From positions 21,524-85,523 of the forward strand of contig NZ_FNJI01000024.1 of NCBI RefSeq assembly GCF_900104445.1: 64,000 nucleotides of DNA. Reading direction: 5' to 3'. Under the pieces are notes generated by a model. It worked only from the letters and a program-made list of their open reading frames with translations. It ran no database searches and had not been told where the DNA came from. Each line of letters opens with the position of its first letter. The stretch's first letter is position 1. A program made the translations under genes and the position numbers. Source of the DNA: Desulforhopalus singaporensis (GTDB taxonomy: Bacteria; Desulfobacterota; Desulfobulbia; Desulfobulbales; Desulfocapsaceae). Shown piece after piece: positions 16,817 to 23,950 of this stretch.

Positions 16817-17467
16817 CTATTTATTTAACGCCAGAAAAAGCCTGGACATCGGGTTGGAGGAAATTATCACATAAATCCCGGCTTTCTCCCCTGGAAAAAC
16901 GGCGTCTTTTTCCGCACCTGTTTTATCACCACCGGAATCCGTCGGTTGTTCATCAGGAGTGATTGGCATTGAACTTTGCAGCTTTACCGTGGCAATCATC
17001 TCCGTTTCACCGCTCTGTTTGGAAAAATCATACTCGTCCTCACTGATTTTCCCGTTTTGGTTGTAGGCCCAGTAAATGATGGTATCGTGAGCCATGGTTG
17101 TCGGCTCGGAAAACCTCATCATCAGCTCCCCGACCATCTCTTTCATCTGGGCCCTTGTGGCCGCAGGGTTATCCTTATAGAGAGCGAGAATGATATCGTC
17201 TTTGTCACTGACCACCACCACAATATCGCCATCACCAAACTTATAGGTACCCTGCAAGGCGTCCTCGACTCTATTTTTTTGGGCAAAAGCTTTCTGGTCA
17301 GCGGTAAGCACCTCCCCCAGAACATAGTCGCCAAACCCCAGACCGAGCGCAGCAACCTGGCGGGCGGTCGTCTGCAGCGCTTCCCTGCCGCTGGCGCCCA
17401 TGAGAGCCAGCGGCTGCAGAAAAAGAAAGGTCACTACTGCCAGCAGAAAAATTTTTCTGTTCATCAT
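16817..17467 (-). CDS. Secreted protein of unknown function
   Basis: The 216-aa product has a clear signal peptide (KIFLLAVVTFLFLQPLALMGASG). The mature part contains DGDIVVVVSDKDDIILALYKDN, a strand-rich stretch, and an MKEMVGELMMRF helix followed by an ISEDEYDF region. No cysteine, heme or known domain was seen. It follows the octaheme cytochrome gene after a terminator, so it might be an accessory of that system or independent. Not recognised. Confidence 0.6.
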   Translation of the reverse strand: MMNRKIFLLAVVTFLFLQPLALMGASGREALQTTARQVAALGLGFGDYVLGEVLTADQKAFAQKNRVEDALQGTYKFGDGDIVVVVSDKDDIILALYKDNPAATRAQMKEMVGELMMRFSEPTTMAHDTIIYWAYNQNGKISEDEYDFSKQSGETEMIATVKLQSSMPITPDEQPTDSGGDKTGAEKDAVFPGEKAGIYVIISSNPMSRLFLALNK

Positions 17468-17482
17468 GTTGTCATGTTATTG

Positions 17483-17513
17483 AAAAACACCCCGGTCAAG
17501 CAAAACCGGGGTG
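17483..17513 (-). terminator. Terminator after the octaheme cytochrome gene
   Basis: A perfect nine-base stem CACCCCGGT/ACCGGGGTG (17488-17496 and 17505-17513) with an eight-base loop is followed on the minus strand by a run of five T (17483-17487). It lies 46 bases past the cytochrome stop and closes the operon. Confidence 0.8.
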
Positions 17514-17558
17514 AATTGAATGAATGTAACCGGCACTATACCAATAGCTTGGTAGCGG

Positions 17559-19142
17559 CTACTGCTTGTAACGCTCCTTCTGTTCCGCCTTGATAGCCTT
17601 CATCATGTCGGCATCAAACCCTTTCTTGTACCAGGCATGTTCAGGCTTTTCGAGAATTGCGCCGAGCTCTTTTTCATACTTTTCGGCCATGCCGTTCTCT
17701 TCGGCCAGACGCATGAGTTCAGGAATGAACTTGAAGTAGAAGTTATGAGCCACGTCATACATCCCGTGCCAGTGGGTATAGTCCGGGCCGAGCATCGCCG
17801 CACCGTGACGGGCACGCCGTCCCTCATGATGCCACAACTCCCACCAGTACCACCCGAGCTCGGTGTGGAAAGTGGAGCCGTGGATAAGGCCGTCCTTGAG
17901 CGCCATGGCGTACAAATTCCCCGCAGGCTTGGCAAACTTCTCATTGTAGGTCACGACCAGCGCGTCAAACTGTTTATAGAACGACTCGACTTTCTGGGTG
18001 CCGTGGCACTGTTTGCATACCCCTTTCATATTGCCCCTGCGCTGTTCCCAACTCACCACCTCGACGGCTTCCTTTTCAACTGGGACAGTTTTCCACTTGT
18101 TGTCCACCATCTTGAACTCCTGGTATTTCACCATGGAGCCGGCCTGGGGAGCAATTTCTCCGGGGATGTCCTTTTCAGTGCCGTCGGCAAAAATTGCGCG
18201 ATTGAGCTTGGCGGAAACCTTGGGCCGCAGGGTCCAGGAAATTCTGTCGCCTACGTTGTGGGTGTTCTGTACCACCGCCCCGTCCGATTTCATGTAGGCT
18301 CCCATATGGCAGGTGGAACATGTCGGGGCATTATAATAATCCTTGCCCAGTACCCATGTTCCGGCCTTCATGATATTCATCCCGTTCATACCGTGCTCAC
18401 GGGAGGCAGCGCTGTAGGCAATACCGTGTTTTGACTCGGTATAGATCTCAATCTGCGGATGGTCCGGACCGAGATGGCATTTTCCGCAGTTATCAGGCTG
18501 GCGTGCAGTGGAAGCCCGGAAACTGTGCTTGGAATGGCAAGCATTACAGGTCCCCGCATACCCGTCGGGGTTGAGCCTGCCGACCCCTGAATTGGGATAG
18601 GTCATCGGATCAAACATTACCGCTCCGGCCTCATTTTTAAGCGGCTTACCGTCGGCGTCGGTCATCACCCCGAGATTGGAACCGTGACACTGCCAGCATC
18701 CGTTTGCCGCATCGGCCTTATCTTCAAGCGAGCAGACAACTTCACCGAGCACATTGTCAAGAGAAGCCATGATCCGCCCGGCGGCTGCATGGTGGGAATT
18801 CTGCTGTTCCTTCATCTCCCGTTCATGGCAGTAGCCGCAATCTTTTGGCGTCTGGATGGACTTGATCAGAACTCCTTCGTGCATATATGACGTAATATCA
18901 TCCTGCTCGGCTGCATGACAGTTATAGCAGGCAACCGCTCCATCTCTTCCGGCCGCATGGGGAGAATTTTTCCACTGCTGAACAAGCGAATTATTCTCCT
19001 TGAGGTGACAGTTAATGCATTTGACATTAATGTCCTTGTTCCTCTGGTTGGTGACATCCATTGACGCTTTGGTTGTTGCAAAGACGGGTGCAGCAACGAA
19101 AAGAGCGAGGATTGTCAAGAGGACAACAGTCCAACGATGCAT
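17559..19142 (-). CDS. Octaheme c-type cytochrome of the hydroxylamine oxidoreductase family
   Basis: The protein is about 527 aa with a signal peptide ending PVFA. Eight CXXCH heme sites are visible (CINCH, CYNCH, CGYCH, CWQCH, CNACH, CGKCH, CSTCH, CKQCH), spaced as in HAO-family octaheme cytochromes, and the C-terminal GRRARHGAAMLGPDYTHWHG block is typical of the reductive branch found in nitrate-ammonifying bacteria. The likely activity is nitrite (or hydroxylamine) reduction to ammonium in the periplasm. The first ATG (19148) is only two bases from AGGAGG, so the second ATG at 19142 (spacing eight) is preferred. Whether the HAO cross-linking tyrosine is present needs alignment. The NrfD-like gene lies 165 bases upstream on the same strand. 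Confidence 0.9.
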   Translation of the reverse strand: MHRWTVVLLTILALFVAAPVFATTKASMDVTNQRNKDINVKCINCHLKENNSLVQQWKNSPHAAGRDGAVACYNCHAAEQDDITSYMHEGVLIKSIQTPKDCGYCHEREMKEQQNSHHAAAGRIMASLDNVLGEVVCSLEDKADAANGCWQCHGSNLGVMTDADGKPLKNEAGAVMFDPMTYPNSGVGRLNPDGYAGTCNACHSKHSFRASTARQPDNCGKCHLGPDHPQIEIYTESKHGIAYSAASREHGMNGMNIMKAGTWVLGKDYYNAPTCSTCHMGAYMKSDGAVVQNTHNVGDRISWTLRPKVSAKLNRAIFADGTEKDIPGEIAPQAGSMVKYQEFKMVDNKWKTVPVEKEAVEVVSWEQRRGNMKGVCKQCHGTQKVESFYKQFDALVVTYNEKFAKPAGNLYAMALKDGLIHGSTFHTELGWYWWELWHHEGRRARHGAAMLGPDYTHWHGMYDVAHNFYFKFIPELMRLAEENGMAEKYEKELGAILEKPEHAWYKKGFDADMMKAIKAEQKERYKQ

Positions 19143-19313
19143 ATTCATTTCCTCCTGTTAAGTTAAATTTTTGCCTTCAATGCCGGCTGCCCGACATCCA
19201 AAAACGTAATTCTTTTCAGCATCACCCTCCTTTTGTTGACGTTTGTAGACGTTTGCAGTACCTCTCAGATAGATAATATCTATAAAATTACCGCTTCCAG
19301 CAGTAATACCGTT

Positions 19314-20507
19314 TCAGGAATCTTTCGGTTCCTCACTCATCCAAAACGGAAAGATCTTCCCGAGTAAAAACAGAATCACAACAGGAGCGGCCATAACGAC
19401 CACCGCCGCGAGAATCCCCTCACGTCCCAGCCACTCTGGAACAAACGATACCTGTCCCCGCGTTGAGTTCGACATCAGCTGGCCGCCGATAACAACGTTC
19501 CAGCGCATAAGCAGCACCTGTATCAAAATCATTAATGAAACTATCGGGGCAACAAACAGGACCACCCGGTCCTTGAACTTGATCAGGCAGACCGCTCCGA
19601 GCAGGAAGAACGGGATAAGAGAAAAAATCTTCACCTGGAGCAGCCAATAGGTCGTATAAAGAGGCCCCCAGAGCAGACTTTCAAGCACGTGCCAGTGGTG
19701 GGTTGACATGTAGAAGTGACTGAAAACCTCAAGCATCTCAAAAACAAAATCGAGGATGAAAAAGCCCCAGAGAAATTTCAGGGAAGTACGAATACAGGTA
19801 ACATCGATGGGCTTTCCCGTCACCTTTCTGATCAGGATATAGGAGAAGATGATCCCTGAAATGCCGGAAACACATGCCGAGAGCAGAAAGATAACCGGCA
19901 TAAGGGGGGTCGCCCAGAGAGGATTGGCTTTAATGCCGCCGAAGATAAATCCCACGTAACCGTGAAGAATACACGCCATGGGGATACCGAGTCCCGCCAG
20001 AAAATTGATGATCTTATGATCAAGCTTCATGGCTTCGTCCGAGAGGTTATCGTTGTAGAATGAAAGAAAAGCGTAGAGCTTGCGCGGGATACCTGTTGAA
20101 TTCATCCACAGACCGACCATCGTGGGTCTGTAGATGAACAGTATCTCGTGAACCAGCAGGATAAGATAAGCCGAGTAGATATACCCGAACCCGGCCATCG
20201 CTGAGGTAGGATTGGGGGTGAGAAACATATTCAGCGCGCGCTCCGGATGCCCCAGATGAAGCAGCAGGGGCCAGGTCGCACAGCACAGGAAGGCCAGGGC
20301 AAAAACCAGTGAAAACCTGGAAATCGGCTGCAGCTCCCTGATGCCGAAAACATGGTACAGTGACGATACGATAAACGCCCCTGCAACTATACCGGTAATG
20401 TAGGGATAGAGCACAATCATCAGGCTCCAGTGAACATACACGTCGTTGGGGAAAACATAATTTGTCAGGGCGAGTATGGTATCCCCATGTTGCATAGCAC
20501 CACTCAT
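19314..20507 (-). CDS. NrfD-like membrane quinol dehydrogenase subunit
   Basis: The 397-aa integral membrane protein has about nine or ten hydrophobic segments and resembles NrfD/PsrC subunits, which take electrons from menaquinol and pass them to an Fe-S partner. Its start overlaps the stop of the ferredoxin gene (TGATG), so the two are translated together. The complex would feed the octaheme reductase encoded next. NrfD proteins serve many complexes (polysulfide, DMSO and Qrc types), so the partner is inferred from gene order. Confidence 0.85.
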   Translation of the reverse strand: MSGAMQHGDTILALTNYVFPNDVYVHWSLMIVLYPYITGIVAGAFIVSSLYHVFGIRELQPISRFSLVFALAFLCCATWPLLLHLGHPERALNMFLTPNPTSAMAGFGYIYSAYLILLVHEILFIYRPTMVGLWMNSTGIPRKLYAFLSFYNDNLSDEAMKLDHKIINFLAGLGIPMACILHGYVGFIFGGIKANPLWATPLMPVIFLLSACVSGISGIIFSYILIRKVTGKPIDVTCIRTSLKFLWGFFILDFVFEMLEVFSHFYMSTHHWHVLESLLWGPLYTTYWLLQVKIFSLIPFFLLGAVCLIKFKDRVVLFVAPIVSLMILIQVLLMRWNVVIGGQLMSNSTRGQVSFVPEWLGREGILAAVVVMAAPVVILFLLGKIFPFWMSEEPKDS

Positions 20508-21301
20508 CAGACCACCTCCCTTCTTAACCCGACATAATGGAGGGCGGGTTTGTTCCCCATATCCGGCTTCAGCACGGAAATAACATGCGGTTCATGGAGA
20601 ATCTTGTAGACCTCCGAGTTTTTATCGTTGAGATCGCCGAATTTTCTGGCGTGCACAGGACACACCTCGACACAGGCTGGAAGCAACCCTTTTCGCACCC
20701 GATGGTAACACCAGGTGCATTTTTCCGCGGTATGAGTCGCCGGGCTTATAAACCGTACGGAATAGGGACACGCCTGAATACAGTAGGAGCACCCCACGCA
20801 CCTGGTTTTATCCACGAGGACGAAGCCGTCTTTAGTCTGGTAGGTGGCGCCCACCGGGCAGACCTGGACGCACGAGGGTTTTTCGCACATGTTGCACAGT
20901 TTGGGCACGAAAAAAGTGTCCCTGGTGGGATGAGGCAACCCTTCACGCGCCCTGATATAGCCATGGAGCCCGCCATCGGGACAATCGACAAAGACGTTAT
21001 CATGGTCGTCTATGATGTACCGTTCCACCCAGGTACGATAGTGTCCGTCGGGCACATTGTATTCGGCCTTATCGGCAACACAGCAGGAGCCGCAGCCAAT
21101 GCACGCGGTTATATCGACGACAAATGCAAATCTTTTCGCAGTAAAAACGGCTTTTTCTTCCCGCATCCCCGGGATCTGTTCGGCAATATCCACGGCGCCG
21201 GCCGGAAGCACCAGCAGCAGGGAGCCGGCAATGGAACCCCCAAGTACTTTTTTGATAAAAGCCCGCCGGTCCCGTTCAATCTCTTTTTTGATATCAATCA
21301 T
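20507..21301 (-). CDS. NrfC-like ferredoxin subunit, Tat-exported, four [4Fe-4S] clusters
   Basis: The 264-aa protein begins with a twin-arginine signal (DRRAFIKKVLGG) and a hydrophobic stretch. Four cysteine groups follow: CIGCGSCC, CNMCEKPSCVQVCP, CVGCSYCIQACP, and CTWC paired with ACVEVCP, the standard NrfC/PsrB/DmsB layout. It should sit on the periplasmic side, relaying electrons from the NrfD-like subunit to a cytochrome. It begins two bases after the tetraheme gene stop and overlaps the NrfD gene, so all are one operon. Confidence 0.9.
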   Translation of the reverse strand: MIDIKKEIERDRRAFIKKVLGGSIAGSLLLVLPAGAVDIAEQIPGMREEKAVFTAKRFAFVVDITACIGCGSCCVADKAEYNVPDGHYRTWVERYIIDDHDNVFVDCPDGGLHGYIRAREGLPHPTRDTFFVPKLCNMCEKPSCVQVCPVGATYQTKDGFVLVDKTRCVGCSYCIQACPYSVRFISPATHTAEKCTWCYHRVRKGLLPACVEVCPVHARKFGDLNDKNSEVYKILHEPHVISVLKPDMGNKPALHYVGLRREVV

Positions 21302-21303
21302 CT

Positions 21304-21849
21304 CTATATTGCCTCCTTTATCCCCATCATCCGCTTAGCCTGGTTGATCCAGAGAAGCGGGTCATGAACCATGTGGCACTGGTCACAGGTGTGATCCACC
21401 CGCACTCCCTTTTGTTCGAGATGTTCAGGCAGCCCAATCATTTTGATCGATTTCCTGGGTCTTGCCTGGATCACTTTGTTGTGACACCTAAGACAGAGCT
21501 GAGTGATCTCCTTGCCTTTTTTCACGGGCAAAACACCGACCTTCTTCCCGTCTTGGATATGATCGCCAAAGGGGCCGTGACATATTTCGCACGATACGCT
21601 GTTGTGAATCCCCTCTTTATGGATCTGTCGTATGGGTCTGTGACACTGAAAACAGGACTCATTGGTCTGCAGCCGTATCGGCACATTCAACTGATCGACA
21701 ATATCATCCCCTCGATAATGTCCGTACGTACCCATACTTGCAGGCATAAACACCTGCCGTGCAAAATATCCGAGGCCCCCTGCGACAATCAAAGCCACGA
21801 TCAACTTGATCAGGTGGGAGTTATATTTTGATCTCGACTGGTTATGCAC
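21304..21849 (-). CDS. Membrane-anchored tetraheme c-type cytochrome
   Basis: The 181-aa protein has one N-terminal membrane segment (about 13-33) and four CXXCH sites: CFQCH, CEICH, CLRCH, CDQCH. It is too short and differently spaced to be a clear NapC/NrfH; it looks more like an electron-transfer cytochrome bridging the NrfC-like subunit and the octaheme cytochrome. GTG at 21849 follows AAAGGAGG with six-base spacing, an excellent start. It is the first gene of the four-gene unit, downstream of a predicted sigma-54 promoter at 21940-21955. Confidence 0.85.
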   Translation of the reverse strand: MHNQSRSKYNSHLIKLIVALIVAGGLGYFARQVFMPASMGTYGHYRGDDIVDQLNVPIRLQTNESCFQCHRPIRQIHKEGIHNSVSCEICHGPFGDHIQDGKKVGVLPVKKGKEITQLCLRCHNKVIQARPRKSIKMIGLPEHLEQKGVRVDHTCDQCHMVHDPLLWINQAKRMMGIKEAI

Positions 21850-21883
21850 CGAAAACCTCCTTTCTTTAAATCACCGGAAACCG

Positions 21884-21899
21884 GAAGCTTTGCAGCTTC
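21884..21899 (-). other. Small leader hairpin in the octaheme operon mRNA
   Basis: GAAGCT and AGCTTC (21884-21889, 21894-21899) form a six-base stem with a four-base loop in the predicted 80-base leader, about 35 bases before the start codon. It may stabilise the message. No riboswitch is recognised. Confidence 0.3.
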
Positions 21900-21939
21900 G
21901 AGTGGTTTGCTGCTCGACGACAAATTTACACCACCTAAC

Positions 21940-21955
21940 TGCAAGATAGATTCCA
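21940..21955 (-). promoter_or_regulatory. Predicted sigma-54 promoter of the tetraheme-nrfCD-octaheme operon
   Basis: On the minus strand TGGAATCTATCTTGCA matches the sigma-54 pattern TGGCAC-N5-TTGCA, with GG and GC ten bases apart as required. Start of transcription would be near 21929, about 80 bases before the GTG at 21849. Tandem palindromes lie 85-120 bases upstream of it. Confidence 0.7.
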
Positions 21956-22007
21956 TCTTGACAAATTCACAATAACGACGAGTTAGCATATCATTCCCCA
22001 ACCAACA

Positions 22008-22055
22008 GCTACTGTATGGTAACAGTTGGCGCCACAGGTGTTACCATACGGTAAC
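22008..22055. promoter_or_regulatory. Tandem activator-binding palindromes upstream of the octaheme operon
   Basis: Two sites of the form GTTACC-N4-GGTAAC: a perfect one at 22040-22055 (GTTACCATACGGTAAC) and an imperfect one at 22008-22023 (GCTACTGTATGGTAAC). Their centres are 32 bases apart, about three helical turns, placing both on the same DNA face. They resemble the pair upstream of napM and probably bind the NtrC-class regulator. Confidence 0.7.
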
Positions 22056-22102
22056 GCACGCCGTGTCAAACCTCCTCTTTTCAAGAGCATTGACTCTCCG
22101 CC

Positions 22103-22942
22103 CTACCTCCAGTGAAACTTCAAGGCTTCGTTGTCGCAGCACGCCACGCATTCTCCGCAGTTCCAGCAATAGGCTCCCCGGCTCTCCCCGACACTCGGCC
22201 TGAGCCCCATGGGACAGACAAAATCACATTGCCTGCATCCGCTGCAACTCTCGTCTGCCAGGTCGATTACCAGGTTTCTTTTTCTGCCGATAAATGCAAG
22301 CAGTCCTCCCAGAGGGCAAAAAGAGCGGCAGAAAAATCTTCTGGTCAACAATTCGAGCATGACGATAAGCAGCAGGATCCCCCCCTCCAGGGGCAGGCTG
22401 CCGAAAAATGCCAGCATCATCACCTCCCTGCCGACAAGTCCGGGAGGGGAGAGAAAAACAAAAAGAGGAACACCGAGAATCATGCTGAGCAGGATTTCCG
22501 TCATCAAGGTTACCCAGAGAATTCTTTTCGCCACAATCAAGCCGTTGAAAAGATACCGTTTCCCGCTGAAAACCTTCCTGATCCTGTCCTGAACCTCAAG
22601 GATGAAACTGACGGGACAGATCCATGAACAGAACACCCTGCCGAGGAACAGCGCGACCAGCACGGGAACCGCCATACCCACCAGTGACGGCCCATAAAAC
22701 GATTTACTGATCAACAGACTCTCAAGGCCTTCCAGGGGGGAGACGAACCAAAGGCTGCCGATGCCCAGGGACTGATACCACCCCTGGACAAAAGTGAAAT
22801 GGAGGTAGTAGGTTACAAAGGGATTTATCACTACCAGCAGAAAGGCGCCGCCAAGGGTCAGCAACCGCCAGCGATTCAACCCCCGGCCCTTTTTTGGTTT
22901 TTTTTCTTCATGTTTGTCACCCACCAGGGTATCCCGCTTCAC
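22103..22942 (-). CDS. napH: NapH: membrane quinol dehydrogenase component of nitrate reductase
   Basis: The 279-aa protein has four membrane segments, the two cytoplasmic CX3CP motifs of NapH/NosR (CSWICP, CRSFCP), and two C-terminal [4Fe-4S] motifs (CSGCRQCDFVCP, CWNCGECVACC). NapH oxidises menaquinol and hands electrons to NapG. It starts with GTG at 22942, overlapping the napG stop by four bases. It is the last nap gene before the octaheme operon's control region. Confidence 0.92.
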   Translation of the reverse strand: MKRDTLVGDKHEEKKPKKGRGLNRWRLLTLGGAFLLVVINPFVTYYLHFTFVQGWYQSLGIGSLWFVSPLEGLESLLISKSFYGPSLVGMAVPVLVALFLGRVFCSWICPVSFILEVQDRIRKVFSGKRYLFNGLIVAKRILWVTLMTEILLSMILGVPLFVFLSPPGLVGREVMMLAFFGSLPLEGGILLLIVMLELLTRRFFCRSFCPLGGLLAFIGRKRNLVIDLADESCSGCRQCDFVCPMGLRPSVGESRGAYCWNCGECVACCDNEALKFHWR

Positions 22943-23580
22943 CGGCCCACCTTTTTTTCTGCATAAAGAGGCACAATATTGATTGCCTTGCCCCTTTTTT
23001 TAACAGTTACCGGACAGGCGTGGGTACAGAGCCCGCAACCGGTGCACCACTTTTCGTCGACGACAGGGCGCAGTTGATCGAGCCGGATGGCCTTTTCCGG
23101 GTACGGACATTTGTCGTAGCAGGTGCGGCAGAGTATGGTCCCGGCCCAGGCACTGCAGTCAAATTTATTGACAACGGCAAGCCCCATTCTCGTCTGGTGC
23201 TGTTCTATACGTTTGAGGCTGCCTGTCGGGCAGACGTCGACACACTTCATGCAGAGATAGCAGGGGATCTTGTCCACCTCCACCACAGGGGTTCCGGCAT
23301 ACACTCCCGCCCTGATATCGAGCAGGACGATGGATCGGTAGGGACAGACTTCGACACATCGCCCGCAACGGATACACCTGGAGGGGAAAAGCTCCTCGGA
23401 CACCGCCCCGGGAGGACGCAGACAGTTGGTGGTTACCGGACTGTTGAACATCGCCGCAACCGACCCGCAGGGCGAAAACACAATCCCGGACAACGCAGTC
23501 GCCCCGGCAGACATACAGAAGAGAAAAGATCTTCTATTCATGACCTTGCAGTCCAGCTTTGAACCATCTGAGCGAGCCAT
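22939..23580 (-). CDS. napG: NapG: periplasmic ferredoxin of nitrate reductase
   Basis: The 213-aa protein carries a Tat-like signal (MNRRSFLFCMSAGATALSG) and four [4Fe-4S] motifs: CIRCGRCVEVCP, CYLCMKCVDVCP, CRTCYDKCP and CTGCGLCTHACP. With NapH it forms the quinol dehydrogenase that feeds NapA through NapM. The start may be 23580, or the internal ATG at 23541 immediately before the twin-arginine motif. It begins six bases after napD and overlaps napH. Confidence 0.92.
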   Translation of the reverse strand: MARSDGSKLDCKVMNRRSFLFCMSAGATALSGIVFSPCGSVAAMFNSPVTTNCLRPPGAVSEELFPSRCIRCGRCVEVCPYRSIVLLDIRAGVYAGTPVVEVDKIPCYLCMKCVDVCPTGSLKRIEQHQTRMGLAVVNKFDCSAWAGTILCRTCYDKCPYPEKAIRLDQLRPVVDEKWCTGCGLCTHACPVTVKKRGKAINIVPLYAEKKVGR

Positions 23581-23586
23581 GCAATC

Positions 23587-23880
23587 TTAGAGCGGATTCT
23601 TGAAGCCAAACGGCCTGGCAACTGCTGTTTCAAGAGTCATCCGGTCCGCCTCATCCTCGGTATTGAGATACGTCACCCCCACGTTAAAGACATCCTTGTC
23701 CCGGTTGATGCGGTCGATGAGCATCTCCATCGCCTCGGAACTTGCGGTATCGAGCACGGCGACAATGTTTCCCTGGTCATCGTCACCGTATACCTCAAGC
23801 CCGGACAACCTTCCGAGTCTTTCAAGGAGCCCCTGTTTTTTTTCCGCTGCACCCGTTATGACAACCCCGCTAATCGGCAT
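23587..23880 (-). CDS. napD: NapD: chaperone for NapA maturation
   Basis: The roughly 97-aa product has the ferredoxin-like fold pattern of NapD: PISGVVITGA at the start and TASSEAMEMLIDRINRDKDV before the end. NapD binds the NapA twin-arginine signal and holds it until the cofactor is inserted. The frame is open from a GTG at 23895, but ATG at 23880 follows AGGGGG with good spacing and matches the family start. Confidence 0.88.
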   Translation of the reverse strand: MPISGVVITGAAEKKQGLLERLGRLSGLEVYGDDDQGNIVAVLDTASSEAMEMLIDRINRDKDVFNVGVTYLNTEDEADRMTLETAVARPFGFKNPL

Positions 23881-23950
23881 AGCCGCCCCCCTCACTGTTA
23901 TCGGACATATCTCTGATGGCTGCCGGCAAAAACGCCGGCCGCCGCCAGGG

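Noticed and set aside
21304..21849. Tetraheme cytochrome as NapC or NrfH
   Set aside because: Heme spacing and the lack of the typical NapC/NrfH N-terminal pattern do not support it; kept as a generic tetraheme cytochrome.
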